12,226 bases of DNA. It comes from Acidimicrobiaceae bacterium. Lineage in GTDB: Bacteria > Actinomycetota > Acidimicrobiia > Acidimicrobiales > RAAP-2. The stretch spans positions 163 through 12,388 of the forward strand of contig PLXU01000092.1 in the NCBI GenBank assembly GCA_003151555.1. Reading direction: 5' to 3'. Shown one piece after another: positions 1 through 7,347 of the stretch. The position numbers were made by a program, and so were the translations under genes. Each line of letters begins with the position of its first letter. The stretch's first letter is position 1. A model generated the notes under the pieces. That model was not told where the DNA came from and made no database searches. It saw only the letters and a program-made list of their open reading frames with translations.

Positions 1-442
1 CGATCTGCTTGTCAATTTCGCCGTCGAACCAGCGCAACTCCGGTCCAAAGCCTTGTGGATCCGGATCGGGCGCCCCACTCACGACGGGCGCGAACAGCAC
101 GAGGCCGGCGACACGTTCGGGCGCGCTTAACGCGGCGTCGAGCACCACCCGACCGCCCGCCGAGCTGCCCACGAGCCACACTTGATCCATTTGAAAATGA
201 TCGAGCAGACCCAGCAAATCCGCGAGATGGGTGAAGGTTTCCGTGCCGAGTGACGTCTCACCGAAGCCCCGGCGGTCGTAGGTGACGACCGTTGCGTGCG
301 CCGCGAGTCCATCCACGACCGCGGTCCAACTTCGTCGGTCCGCGACCCCGGCGTGGAGCAATACCACGTTCGGTCCGGGCCCCGTCCAACGCTCCCCCAC
401 CAGGTTCGTGCCGGGGCGCGGTATCGCAAATCGTTCGCTCAT
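1..442 (-). CDS. alpha/beta hydrolase, C-terminus beyond the window
   Basis: The reverse strand from 442 reads without a stop to the window edge (147 codons), so the gene is truncated by the window and not necessarily in nature. Visible features fit the alpha/beta-hydrolase fold: a strand ending VVLLHAG at residues 26-32 (oxyanion-hole region), a second strand ending TYDRRGFG at 54-61, and the nucleophile elbow VGSSAGG at 91-97 with Ser94 as likely nucleophile. The acid and histidine of the triad would lie in the missing part. The ATG at 442 is preceded by a weak GAAG Shine-Dalgarno-like site 8 nt away. The gene is divergent from the ABC-F gene; about 170 bp separate the two starts. The substrate cannot be told; a small ester, lactone or epoxide hydrolase is possible. 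Family assignment is firm, specific function unknown. Confidence 0.85.
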   Translation of the reverse strand, partial: MSERFAIPRPGTNLVGERWTGPGPNVVLLHAGVADRRSWTAVVDGLAAHATVVTYDRRGFGETSLGTETFTHLADLLGLLDHFQMDQVWLVGSSAGGRVVLDAALSAPERVAGLVLFAPVVSGAPDPDPQGFGPELRWFDGEIDKQI

Positions 443-538
443 GAGTTAAGTCTTCAATACGGGTGCGCCCAACGCAACTGGCATCCTGCGAGAAACTGCG
501 CACCCTGGACCTCGCGCGACTCAGCCACGCTCGCCCAC

Positions 539-559
539 TACACTCAAGCCATGCGTTAA
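539..559 (+). promoter_or_regulatory. candidate promoter -10 and leaderless two-codon uORF ahead of the ABC-F gene
   Basis: TACACT at 539-544 matches the actinobacterial -10 pattern TANNNT. Six bases later, where transcription would start, is ATG CGT TAA (551-559), a two-codon reading frame encoding Met-Arg. No good -35 hexamer is visible (GCGACT at the expected place). ABC-F antibiotic-resistance genes are often controlled by ribosome-sensing leader ORFs, which makes the arrangement suggestive. It rests on short motifs only and may be chance. Confidence 0.3.
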
Positions 560-604
560 CAACTGAAGTTTCTACTCGAACTTTGTCCTTACGTCCACGT
601 TCTT

Positions 605-608
605 GGAG
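605..608 (+). promoter_or_regulatory. Shine-Dalgarno site fixing the ABC-F start
   Basis: GGAG lies 7 nt before the TTG at 616. No comparable site precedes the longer in-frame start at 463 or the GTG at 661, so TTG 616 is the best start. Confidence 0.6.
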
Positions 609-615
609 ATTTCAG

Positions 616-2292
616 TTGCCTCTATCGCCCATCTCTCAATCTTCTGGCTTCACCAACGCGGTGCTCACCGCGCGCAATTTAACCCACGACCGCGGCGGCC
701 ACACCGTGTTACGCAACGTCTCACTGAGCGTCGGCCCCAACAGTTGCCTGGGCGTCATCGGGCCTAACGGCGTGGGCAAGTCCACCCTGCTGCAACTGCT
801 GGGCGGCTGGACATCACCCGATCTCGGCGAGATATCCCTGACCCCGCCGGGGGCCACCGTGGGCTACCTCGTTCAGGAACATGAGGCCCGTCGCGGTGAA
901 ACGGTGCGCGACACGTTGGCCCGACGCACCGGCGTCCTCGACGCCGAAGCCCGGCTCAACGCGGCGGCCAACGAGATTGCAGTCGACGCGCGCAACGCGG
1001 CCCACGCCTACGAACGCGCGCTCACCACGTTCGAGTCACTGGGCGCCGGCACGTTCAATTCGAGAATGGGAACGCTGCTCAAGCAACTGGGTATCGCCCA
1101 CCTCGTGGACCGCGAAACGGCGACCCTCTCGGGTGGGCAGGAGGCGAAGGTCGAGTTGGCCAGCATTGAACTCTCCAATTTTGACATCGTGCTATTGGAC
1201 GAACCGACCAACAACCTGGACTTCGACGGTCTGCGTCGTCTCGAAAGCTGGGTCAGGTCGCGCGACGGCGCGACGGTGATCGTGTCGCACGACCGAGCAT
1301 TTCTCGAACAGACCGTGACGACCGTGCTCGAACTCGACGAACGCAGTCGCACCGCGCGCGAGTATCACGGCGGATGGGCAGGCTATCAAAGTGAACGAGC
1401 CAATAGCCTGCGTCTCGCGCGCGAAGCCTTCGAACAGTACGAGGGTAAGAAACAGCAACTCACAACTCGCGCCAACCGCCAACGCCAGTGGGCCGGCGAC
1501 GGAGTGCGCAAGGAGATCAAGAATCCCCGCGACCACGACAAGGCGCAGCGGGACTTCCGGATCAATCGAACCGAAAGCCAGGCCCACAAAGCGCGACAAC
1601 TGGATCGGACCCTGGAGAATCTCGACGTCGTCGAGAAGCCCTTCGAGGGCTGGGACCTGCGATTCTCCATTTTCGAGACCAAACGCTCGGGTGACGTGGT
1701 GGCCCGATTGAGCGACGCCGTCGTCGAGCGGGTTGATTTTCGACTGGGTCCCGTCAACCTGGAAATTAGCTGGGGCGACCGGGTGGCCCTCACGGGCGCC
1801 AACGGTTCGGGCAAGTCAACCCTGGTGCACGCGCTGCTCGGAGTGCTGGAGCTAACGAGCGGCGCACGATGGGTCGGACCGAGCGTGGCCGTCGGCGTAC
1901 TCGGTCAAGATCGTCGTGCCCTCAGCGGAGACGACAACCTGGTGCACTACTTCTCTGAACGCTGCGCTCTCAACCAATCAGAGACACGAACAGTGCTCGC
2001 CAAGTTCGGATTGCACGCACTGCAGGTGACCCGACCAACTCGACTTCTCTCACCCGGCGAGCGAACTCGGGCCGAGTTGGCGAGCTTCCAGGCGCGCGGC
2101 GTCAATCTCTTGGTGCTGGACGAACCAACCAATCACCTCGACCTGCCGGCCATTGAACAGTTGGAGAGCGCACTGAAGGGATTCGGGGGCACCCTGCTCT
2201 TGGTCTCGCACGACCGACGGCTACTCGACGCCGTGGCCATTTCGCGAACCATTGCGCTAATGGACGGCCAGGCCACGGAGAAATCGGCGTAG
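616..2292 (+). CDS. ABC-F family ATPase, likely ribosome-protection type
   Basis: A soluble protein of about 558 residues with two ABC ATPase domains and no membrane segments, the hallmark of ABC-F translation factors, which act at the ribosomal E site and not in transport. Domain 1 has Walker A GPNGVGKS (49-56), signature LSGGQ (171-175), Walker B LLDEP (193-197) and SHD (224-226). A charged interdomain linker of about 80 residues follows (roughly 260-340). Domain 2 has GANGSGKS (394-401), a variant signature LSPGE (478-482), LVLDEP (499-504) and SHD (531-533). Both catalytic glutamates are present. The LSPGERTRAELA and DEPTNHLDLPAIEQLE segments recall actinobacterial macrolide-resistance-type ABC-F proteins such as Rv1473, from memory. 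Start: TTG at 616 is preceded by GGAG (605-608) with a 7-nt gap. An in-frame start at 463 would add 51 residues of low-complexity, unlike-family sequence and is rejected. The drug class, if any, cannot be read from sequence. Confidence 0.88.
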   Translation: MPLSPISQSSGFTNAVLTARNLTHDRGGHTVLRNVSLSVGPNSCLGVIGPNGVGKSTLLQLLGGWTSPDLGEISLTPPGATVGYLVQEHEARRGETVRDTLARRTGVLDAEARLNAAANEIAVDARNAAHAYERALTTFESLGAGTFNSRMGTLLKQLGIAHLVDRETATLSGGQEAKVELASIELSNFDIVLLDEPTNNLDFDGLRRLESWVRSRDGATVIVSHDRAFLEQTVTTVLELDERSRTAREYHGGWAGYQSERANSLRLAREAFEQYEGKKQQLTTRANRQRQWAGDGVRKEIKNPRDHDKAQRDFRINRTESQAHKARQLDRTLENLDVVEKPFEGWDLRFSIFETKRSGDVVARLSDAVVERVDFRLGPVNLEISWGDRVALTGANGSGKSTLVHALLGVLELTSGARWVGPSVAVGVLGQDRRALSGDDNLVHYFSERCALNQSETRTVLAKFGLHALQVTRPTRLLSPGERTRAELASFQARGVNLLVLDEPTNHLDLPAIEQLESALKGFGGTLLLVSHDRRLLDAVAISRTIALMDGQATEKSA

Positions 2293-2321
2293 ACAACCAT
2301 TGCGCGACTGCTCTTTCATTG

Positions 2322-2376
2322 ACGAGAACGCTCGTTCGTGGTCATGAAATCATCGTGGGGCGAACGAGTCCCTCGT
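2322..2376 (+). other. overlapping, mutually exclusive hairpins between the ABC-F and PAP2 genes
   Basis: Complementary blocks alternate here: ACGAG (2322-2326), CTCGTTCG (2331-2338), CGAACGAG (2361-2368) and CTCGT (2372-2376). Blocks 1 and 2 can form a 5-bp hairpin with a 4-nt loop, blocks 2 and 3 an 8-bp stem with a 22-nt loop, and blocks 3 and 4 a 5-bp hairpin with a 3-nt loop. Pairing 2:3 excludes the other two. No T-run follows, so this is not a standard terminator. It may be structural RNA, a binding site or chance. Confidence 0.3.
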
Positions 2377-2441
2377 AATCGCCACGTTCGACGAATTTGA
2401 CGTGTTCTCGTTGCGTGTCGCCGACCCCAAAAGGGGCGAGG

Positions 2442-2449
2442 TATAGCAT
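2442..2449 (+). promoter_or_regulatory. candidate -10 element for a leaderless PAP2 transcript
   Basis: TATAGC/TAGCAT at 2442-2449 lies 10-12 nt before the ATG at 2460, and no Shine-Dalgarno site is placed to serve that ATG (a GGGGCGAGG run ends 18 nt upstream). This fits a near-leaderless transcript, common in actinobacteria. No clear -35 is seen. Confidence 0.25.
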
Positions 2450-2459
2450 TACCTGGCCC

Positions 2460-3191
2460 ATGACGACTCTAACGATGCGTACCCTGCTCCTCACCGCCAA
2501 CAAAGTGCTGCCTCCCAAGGGCCTCAACACCAGTATCTACCTAAGCATCAACAATTTTTCGCGCCACACGGGCTGGGCCCACGGTTTCATGCGCGCCTAC
2601 GCCCTGTGGCTCGGCGCGGTCGTCCTGGTCGCCGTCTTTCTCGCCACCTACGCAGTCATCTGGATGCGTCGAGACCATCGAGCGGCCGTGCTGATGGGAC
2701 TCAGCGGAATCGCCACGTTCGTCGCCCTCGGCCTCAATCAACTCGTGGGTCACGCGTTCAAAGAACTGCGACCGTACGTCACCCTGCACCAAGTCCTCGT
2801 GCTCGTGCCGAGGGCCAACGACTACGCCTTTCCCTCCGATCACGCTGTGATTGCCGGAGCGATGATGGCGTCGGTCCTGCTCGTTGGGCGACGGGTGGCG
2901 ACTCTGGCGCCACAAATCTCACCTACGAACGCGAACGGGCGCTCCCTGTTGATGCTCGGCATCGTCAACGTCATCTTCGGGCTCCTACTCTGCTTCGCGC
3001 GGGTCTACGTCGGGGCGCACTACCCCGGCGACGTCGTCGCCGGGCTGTTGCTGGGCGCACTCGTAGTCGTACTCATGTCGCTGTTTCGGCCCTTGGCCTA
3101 CCGGGTCGCGGACCTCGCCGAACGGACCCCATTCGGTGTCCTCGTTCGTCGCCCGACCGCAAAGGTGAGCGGATCCCCACGCGGTCTTTAG
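2460..3191 (+). CDS. PAP2-superfamily phosphatase, BcrC-like undecaprenyl-diphosphatase
   Basis: A polytopic membrane protein of about 243 residues with roughly five hydrophobic segments. It carries the three PAP2 phosphatase blocks: KELRP (101-105), FPSDHA (124-129, with the general-acid His128) and ARVYVGAHYPGD (180-191, with nucleophile His187 and Asp191). PSDH in place of PSGH is typical of BcrC-type enzymes, which dephosphorylate undecaprenyl pyrophosphate on the outer face of the membrane to recycle the lipid carrier of peptidoglycan and can raise bacitracin tolerance. A lipid phosphate phosphatase of other specificity remains possible. ATG 2460 is chosen because the segment just after it begins the conserved region; ATG 2475 is an alternative, and a TTG at 2397 would add an unconvincing Cys/Pro-rich tail. 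The gene lies about 170 bp after the ABC-F gene on the same strand and converges on the SnoaL gene with 22 bp between their ends. Confidence 0.82.
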   Translation: MTTLTMRTLLLTANKVLPPKGLNTSIYLSINNFSRHTGWAHGFMRAYALWLGAVVLVAVFLATYAVIWMRRDHRAAVLMGLSGIATFVALGLNQLVGHAFKELRPYVTLHQVLVLVPRANDYAFPSDHAVIAGAMMASVLLVGRRVATLAPQISPTNANGRSLLMLGIVNVIFGLLLCFARVYVGAHYPGDVVAGLLLGALVVVLMSLFRPLAYRVADLAERTPFGVLVRRPTAKVSGSPRGL

Positions 3192-3213
3192 GGCCTGAAC
3201 GTGTTTCGAGCAC

Positions 3214-3603
3214 CTACTGCGATGTGGCGAATCCACCTGTGCTTTGACCGTCGTCCAAGTAGGCCCCCAGACCCTTGGTCACCAACGTGCCGTCAAGGAA
3301 GAGGACCTCGCAAACAAGGCGGTCGTCTTGATTTCGATAATTGATAACCAGCACCTCGACGCCGACATAGACGCCCTCGATTTCGAACCGCAAGTTGGGA
3401 ATCCTACGCAAGCCTTCACGCCAGTAGTCACGAAGAGCCGCTTTGCCTTGAATGACACCTTCGCTGTCCGGCACAATCCACGTCGCCACTGGTGAGGAGA
3501 AGGCCACATCATCGCTGAAATACGAAAGGATCAATTCGAGATCGTGCGCGTTCCATGCATCGACCCATTCAACTGCAAACGCCTGTGCGTCATCTAGTTT
3601 CAT
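3214..3603 (-). CDS. SnoaL-like / NTF2-fold protein
   Basis: A 129-residue protein of the length and pattern of single-domain SnoaL/NTF2-like proteins. The N-terminal helix contains FAVEWVDAWNAHDLELILSY (residues 9-28), the usual helix-plus-WN.HD signature. FSDDVAFSSP (29-38) follows, then a GKAALRDYW segment (53-61) and C-terminal strands of the cone-shaped sheet (VYVGVEVLVINYRN, CEVLFLDG). Such proteins bind or isomerise small hydrophobic molecules or serve as bare scaffolds; the substrate is not inferable. The ATG at 3603 has no Shine-Dalgarno site, but TATAAG lies on the coding strand 16 nt upstream (3620-3625), so transcription may start close to the ATG. It is the last gene of the minus-strand group and faces the PAP2 gene. 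Confidence 0.8.
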   Translation of the reverse strand: MKLDDAQAFAVEWVDAWNAHDLELILSYFSDDVAFSSPVATWIVPDSEGVIQGKAALRDYWREGLRRIPNLRFEIEGVYVGVEVLVINYRNQDDRLVCEVLFLDGTLVTKGLGAYLDDGQSTGGFATSQ

Positions 3604-3745
3604 GGCGAGACATTACTGCCTTATACGACGATATCGACGGGATCAGGATTCCATTGCGCGACTCCGAAGACGGCCGCTGAAAAGGTGGGGATTCGGTAGC
3701 CCGACGCAACAGAAATACCACCTTGCACTGGCGCCTTGATACATA

Positions 3746-3759
3746 AGGAGTTAGCTCCT
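3746..3759. other. small hairpin between the two SnoaL-like genes
   Basis: AGGAG TTAG CTCCT forms a 5-bp stem with a 4-nt loop, and outer TAAGG/CCTTA blocks (3744-3748 and 3767-3771) offer an alternative pairing. It lies about 120 bp beyond the stop of the frameshifted gene. There is no T-run, so a terminator call would be weak. The rest of the 277-bp gap between the two genes shows no convincing coding sequence. Confidence 0.25.
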
Positions 3760-3880
3760 AGGTCACCCTTAGCGTGCATCGCTGTGGCCCTGCAATTTTT
3801 TGCGCGGCCGCGACTCACTCTCGTAAGGTACTGATCCTGCGTTCAGGTTGCAAACGATTGGGCGTGTACTCACTGAGCAA

Positions 3881-4269
3881 TCAGGCGAGAAGATATCGCT
3901 CCTTGGCGGTGTCAACATGTTGTTGGAACCGAGTGATCTTCCCGCCGTCGAGGGTCCACACGTGGGCAATCTTCACTTCGGCAGGCTCGCCAGAGCCCTT
4001 GCGGTTCCAGTTGTAGGTGCCGAGGCCCACGACGGTGTCACCTTCGGCGACAAACTGAGTGACATTGAGCGAGAAGTTGTCGCCAATCTCCCCAAGCCGC
4101 ATGAAAACTCCGTCGACGATCGCTTGTGGACCCACGAACGTACCGTCATAAAGCGGCCATCCTTCAGCCTCCGTCCATTCGATCTTGGGATCCATCAAGG
4201 CCAGGACGGCACGTCACCCGTCGCGAAACTCGCGTACGCCGCTTCGATGATCTCTTTGTTGGTTGGCAT
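3881..4269 (-). pseudogene. SnoaL-like / NTF2-fold protein split by a one-base frameshift
   Basis: A SnoaL-like (ketosteroid-isomerase-related) gene in two frames. From ATG 4269 it reads MPTNKEIIEAAYASFATGDVP, a typical N-terminal helix with a GDV turn. It then runs into SWP and a TGA at 4195-4197. The rest continues in the next frame as VLALMDPKIEWTEAEGWP and on to the stop at 3881, through QAIVDGVFMRLGE, FVAEGDTVVGLGTY and AHVWTLDGGKITRFQQHVDT, all usual for the family. One missing base near 4203-4207 explains the break; repaired, the product would be about 130 residues, the normal length. A strong GAGGAG site (4274-4279) precedes ATG 4269, confirming the true start. The TGA overlaps an ATG (4193-4195, TGATG), so reinitiation could still yield about 104 residues without the first helix. 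Either a recent pseudogene or a sequencing error; the intact reading frame after the break favours a recent event. Confidence 0.8.
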
Positions 4270-4273
4270 AACA

Positions 4274-4279
4274 CTCCTC
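4274..4279 (-). promoter_or_regulatory. Shine-Dalgarno site of the frameshifted SnoaL gene
   Basis: GAGGAG on the minus strand, 4 nt before ATG 4269. It shows that translation begins in the frame that later meets the premature TGA, so the downstream 105-codon frame is not an independent gene with its own good start. Confidence 0.6.
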
Positions 4280-4408
4280 ATGGTCGTTAATGATTCGCAG
4301 CCCTACACGCGGAGGCTTCCTTTGCAACTGGCCAGGGCGCGCACTCACTAGACAGGAAGACTTTGCTCGCGACTTCGCACTGTTGGGGCTCGGTTCTGAA
4401 TAAGTTCT

Positions 4409-6973
4409 TCACATCGTGACGTTCAAGTGAATCGAAAGGTTCGTGGATGATTGGCCCACGTCCACTCGATACCGACCGGGAACAATCGTGAACGAATTCT
4501 TTTGGAAGATCTGGAACCCCGACGATGGGATGACCATCACGATCCGCTTCGTCGCCGAAGGATTGAGTTTGAGCCGTTGAAAACCACGTAATTGCTCGGG
4601 AGGCTCGCCGGTTGAGGCGGGATAGGCGACGTACGCCTGCACGACGTCGATGCCCGCTCGCGACCCGGTGTTCGTGACGCTCAGGCGCACCGTCACCCCC
4701 GACGTCGTTTGCTTCAGGGATGCGTGAGACAACTTGAAGGTGGTGTAACTCTCCCCGTACCCGAAGCTGAAGAGGGGCGCGACCTTGTTCGTCTGGTACC
4801 ACCGATAGCCAATGTTGAGACCGGTCCCGAAGTTGACGACTTGATTGACGCCAGGGAACGACGAGTCGCTGGTGGCCGGCATCGCGGAGGTGCTGGTCGG
4901 GAACGTCAAGGGAAGCCGACCTGCCGGATCGACCTTTCCGGTAAGCACGCTCGAGATGGCGATCCCGTCCTCCTGACCCGGGTACCATGCCTCAAGGACG
5001 GCCGCGACCTTCGAAATCCAGGGCATGACGACTGCGCCTCCGGAGTTGAGGACGACGATCGTACGGGGATTCGCCGCCGCCACCGCCGAAATGAGGGTGT
5101 TCGCGTCGCCGGGGAGGTTGAGGTTGGGAGCGTCGACGCCCTCGGAATCGAAGCTACCGACAAAGACGATCGCCACCTTCGCCTTGCGCGCCGCCTGCAC
5201 CGCCTTGTTGATGACGGGTGTCACGTCCGCGAGGCTGAAAGTCGGAGCGGGGTGGCCCTTAATTTGAAACCACTGGGCGGTGAACGTGTACTGATGGCCG
5301 GCGACAAACTGGGCGGTCGCGCTCAATTCAGCGGGTGCGTGCAGACCGGCCGAGGAGATGAACGGCTTCTTGTCGAGGTAGAGCCAAGTATCGCCGTACT
5401 GCTGGAACCTGATCTCGTAGGTTCCGGTGTTCTTGGCCCTGATGACCATGCTCCACTTGTCCCACCCGAGGCCAGCACCCGGATCGGTCGCGGTCGCGAT
5501 GGCCGGGGTCACGCTCGGGTCCATCTCCAAGGCGATGTCAGCCTTACCCGCTTCGCCGATGGGCGCGATGGGCTTCACCAACTTGAGTGGCGTTCCCTTT
5601 ACAATGTCGACGTCGCTCAATTGGTCGAGGTCCTGGGTCGGCAGTCCCCCGGGTTCGTAGGACACCTTCGTCGTTGCCGAGACCATCGAGCGCAGTGCGC
5701 TAAGCGGCGTGACGACGTACGGGGCACTCACTTTCGAGCTCCCGCCGCCCGACACCTGGGGCGTCTGACCGGCGTCGACCCCGATGACGGCGATCGAGGT
5801 AGTGGTGGGGCTCAGCGGAAGAATGGAACCCTGGTTCTTCAGCAGGACGATGCTCTGCGTGGCGGCGGCGAGGGCGGTCTGGGCGTGGGCCGGCGTGGTG
5901 GCGACCGCGCTGAGCGAGCCATGGACCGGGCGGGTGATGAGCCCGGCATTGAACATTGGCACCAGGACCGACCTCACCGCCTGGTCCAGCTGGCTCGTGG
6001 TGACCGCACCCCTACGCACCAGCCTCACGAGCGTCTCCGGCGACCCCGGCTTCATGAGCGACATTCCCGCGCGGAAGGCCTGGGCCATGTTGGGCACCGC
6101 GCCCAAGTCGGATCGGACGAAGCCGGTGAAGCCCCAGGACTTGAGGGTCGCGTACATCGCGGCGTCGGAGCACGTGTTGACGCCGTTCAGCTCACCGTAG
6201 GAGCACATGATCGACGCCACGTGGGCCTGCTGTACTACTGCCTTGAAGGGGGCGTCGTAGAGCTCCGCGAGCGCTCGAGCGGAGACGACCTGGTCGAGAC
6301 GGAGCCGGGCCGTCTCCTGGGTGTACTCCGAATAGTGCTTGGCGTCGGCGAGGTCCCCGGTCGACTGGATACCGTTGACGTCCGCGACGCCGAGGATGCT
6401 CGTGAGGTAGGGGTCCTCGCCGTAGGTTTCGAAGATGCGCCCGCTCTGGGGCACGCGAGCCAGGTTGAGTTCGGGGCCTTGGACGACGGCGATTCCTTTG
6501 GTGCGAGCTTCGACCGCTTCTGCCTGGCCGACGGCCTTCGCAATCGAAGGATTGAAGCTCGCGGCGATGCCGATCGCGGCCGGGAACTGCGTGACCCCCT
6601 TGAGGCCGTTGGCGACGCCGTCAGGGCCGTCGGTCAGGGTGATCGGAGGGATACAGAGGGACGGTACTCCGATGTTGCTGTTCTCCAGTGGCGGATACGT
6701 CGAGAGGATCACGAAGGACGCCTTTTGGTTGAGTGACATCTTCGAGATCACTTCGTTCGCCAGCTGCGTCGCACTCGCCGAGCGATGAAGTGACTGCGCG
6801 ATCCACGGGCACCGGCTCGCCCTCGCCGAAGCCTCCAGCGATGACTTGGAACGGGTAGAACTTACGCCACTGGCTTGCAGCGAAGTGACCGTCGCCGCGA
6901 GAAGGGTGGAGAACGCGATTGTCGCGATCGAGAGCGCGGCGAGGGTGCCGCGACGAGGCAGACGCCCGCTCAC
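4409..6973 (-). CDS. secreted family GH3 beta-glycosidase (beta-glucosidase-like) with PA14 insert
   Basis: An 854-residue glycoside hydrolase. An arginine-rich start and hydrophobic stretch (9-30) form a signal peptide, with possible cleavage near 34. The GH3 N-terminal TIM-barrel domain (about 75-340) contains LTDGPDGV (113-120), GRIFETYGEDPYL (178-190), the KHY motif (212-214) and GFVRSDLGA (284-292) with Asp289 as catalytic nucleophile. The C-terminal sandwich domain (about 373-700) begins with SIVLLKN and holds FDSEGVD (608-614), where Glu611 is the likely acid/base. It is interrupted by a PA14-like domain (about 485-590; GTYEIRFQQYGDTWLYLDKK), which often shapes sugar binding. A fibronectin-III-like domain (about 745-845, with GIDVVQAYV and QLRGFQRL) ends the protein. 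GH3 enzymes release terminal beta-linked sugars; beta-glucosidase is likeliest, but xylosidase or others cannot be excluded. The GTG start at 6973 has GAGGGGA 7 nt upstream and tandem in-frame stops shortly before. It is followed by the two SnoaL-like genes on the same strand. Confidence 0.92.
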   Translation of the reverse strand: MSGRLPRRGTLAALSIATIAFSTLLAATVTSLQASGVSSTRSKSSLEASARASRCPWIAQSLHRSASATQLANEVISKMSLNQKASFVILSTYPPLENSNIGVPSLCIPPITLTDGPDGVANGLKGVTQFPAAIGIAASFNPSIAKAVGQAEAVEARTKGIAVVQGPELNLARVPQSGRIFETYGEDPYLTSILGVADVNGIQSTGDLADAKHYSEYTQETARLRLDQVVSARALAELYDAPFKAVVQQAHVASIMCSYGELNGVNTCSDAAMYATLKSWGFTGFVRSDLGAVPNMAQAFRAGMSLMKPGSPETLVRLVRRGAVTTSQLDQAVRSVLVPMFNAGLITRPVHGSLSAVATTPAHAQTALAAATQSIVLLKNQGSILPLSPTTTSIAVIGVDAGQTPQVSGGGSSKVSAPYVVTPLSALRSMVSATTKVSYEPGGLPTQDLDQLSDVDIVKGTPLKLVKPIAPIGEAGKADIALEMDPSVTPAIATATDPGAGLGWDKWSMVIRAKNTGTYEIRFQQYGDTWLYLDKKPFISSAGLHAPAELSATAQFVAGHQYTFTAQWFQIKGHPAPTFSLADVTPVINKAVQAARKAKVAIVFVGSFDSEGVDAPNLNLPGDANTLISAVAAANPRTIVVLNSGGAVVMPWISKVAAVLEAWYPGQEDGIAISSVLTGKVDPAGRLPLTFPTSTSAMPATSDSSFPGVNQVVNFGTGLNIGYRWYQTNKVAPLFSFGYGESYTTFKLSHASLKQTTSGVTVRLSVTNTGSRAGIDVVQAYVAYPASTGEPPEQLRGFQRLKLNPSATKRIVMVIPSSGFQIFQKNSFTIVPGRYRVDVGQSSTNLSIHLNVTM

Positions 6974-6980
6974 TTCAGCG

Positions 6981-6987
6981 TCCCCTC
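6981..6987 (-). promoter_or_regulatory. Shine-Dalgarno site of the GH3 gene
   Basis: GAGGGGA on the minus strand, 7 nt before the GTG at 6971-6973. Together with in-frame TAA and TGA codons about 35 bp upstream it fixes the unusual GTG start. Confidence 0.6.
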
Positions 6988-7237
6988 GATGTGTCGAAAT
7001 GAGACCTCATTAAGAAAGTCGGCATTCTGCACTTTCATCGAAACTCCGATTTCAATCTACGTGAGGCCGGGCGTCGTCAGGGCGGGCCCTATGTCAGATT
7101 CTCGCGGCCGAGGCCGTAGCGCCAATGCATGGCGTGGCCTCAGTTAGCCAAGCGAGGGCGCGAGGCGTCGTCCCCGACACCGATGAGGGTGAGTCGGTTC
7201 TGAGGTGCTCGTCATTGCTAATGATGCCAACTTCCTT

Positions 7238-7283
7238 GAGGCGGCGTCCGGATTCGAACCGGAGCACGGGGCTTTGCAGGCCC
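7238..7283 (-). repeat. partial tRNA-Cys copy, probable distal attachment site of an island
   Basis: 46 bp identical, apart from one base (T in the tRNA gene, C here, at 7265), to 12151-12196 within the intact tRNA-Cys gene, in the same orientation. It covers the anticodon arm, variable region, T-arm and acceptor 3' strand, but the D-arm and 5' acceptor strand are missing, so it is not a functional tRNA. Homology stops sharply at 7283, in the anticodon stem. A tRNA 3' fragment as a direct repeat is the classic footprint of integration by a tyrosine recombinase. Confidence 0.85.
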
Positions 7284-7290
7284 ACGTTCG

Positions 7291-7347
7291 TGTGCCACCA
7301 TGTGCCAGAGTGTGCCATAATCCTTTTGGTTGCTGGTTCTTGGCACA
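7291..7347. repeat. phased TGTGCCA sites beside the attachment repeat
   Basis: TGTGCCA occurs at 7291-7297, 7301-7307 and 7311-7317, start to start exactly 10 bp apart, and inverted (TGGCACA) at 7341-7347, 30 bp from the third and so on the same helical face. They begin 8 bp inside the tRNA-Cys fragment, on the island side. Iterated short sites with helical phasing beside a tRNA-derived core resemble the arm-type binding sites of phage-like integrases; a repressor or excisionase array is the alternative. Confidence 0.6.

Noticed and set aside
463..615. Extension of the ABC-F start to 463
   Set aside because: The 51 extra residues are unlike ABC-F proteins. TTG 616 has a Shine-Dalgarno site and gives the expected N-terminus.
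4709..6736. A 675-codon open frame on the plus strand opposite the GH3 gene
   Set aside because: Arg/Gly/Asp-rich with no family resemblance, and exactly antisense to a clear GH3 gene. It is the usual shadow frame of GC-rich coding DNA.
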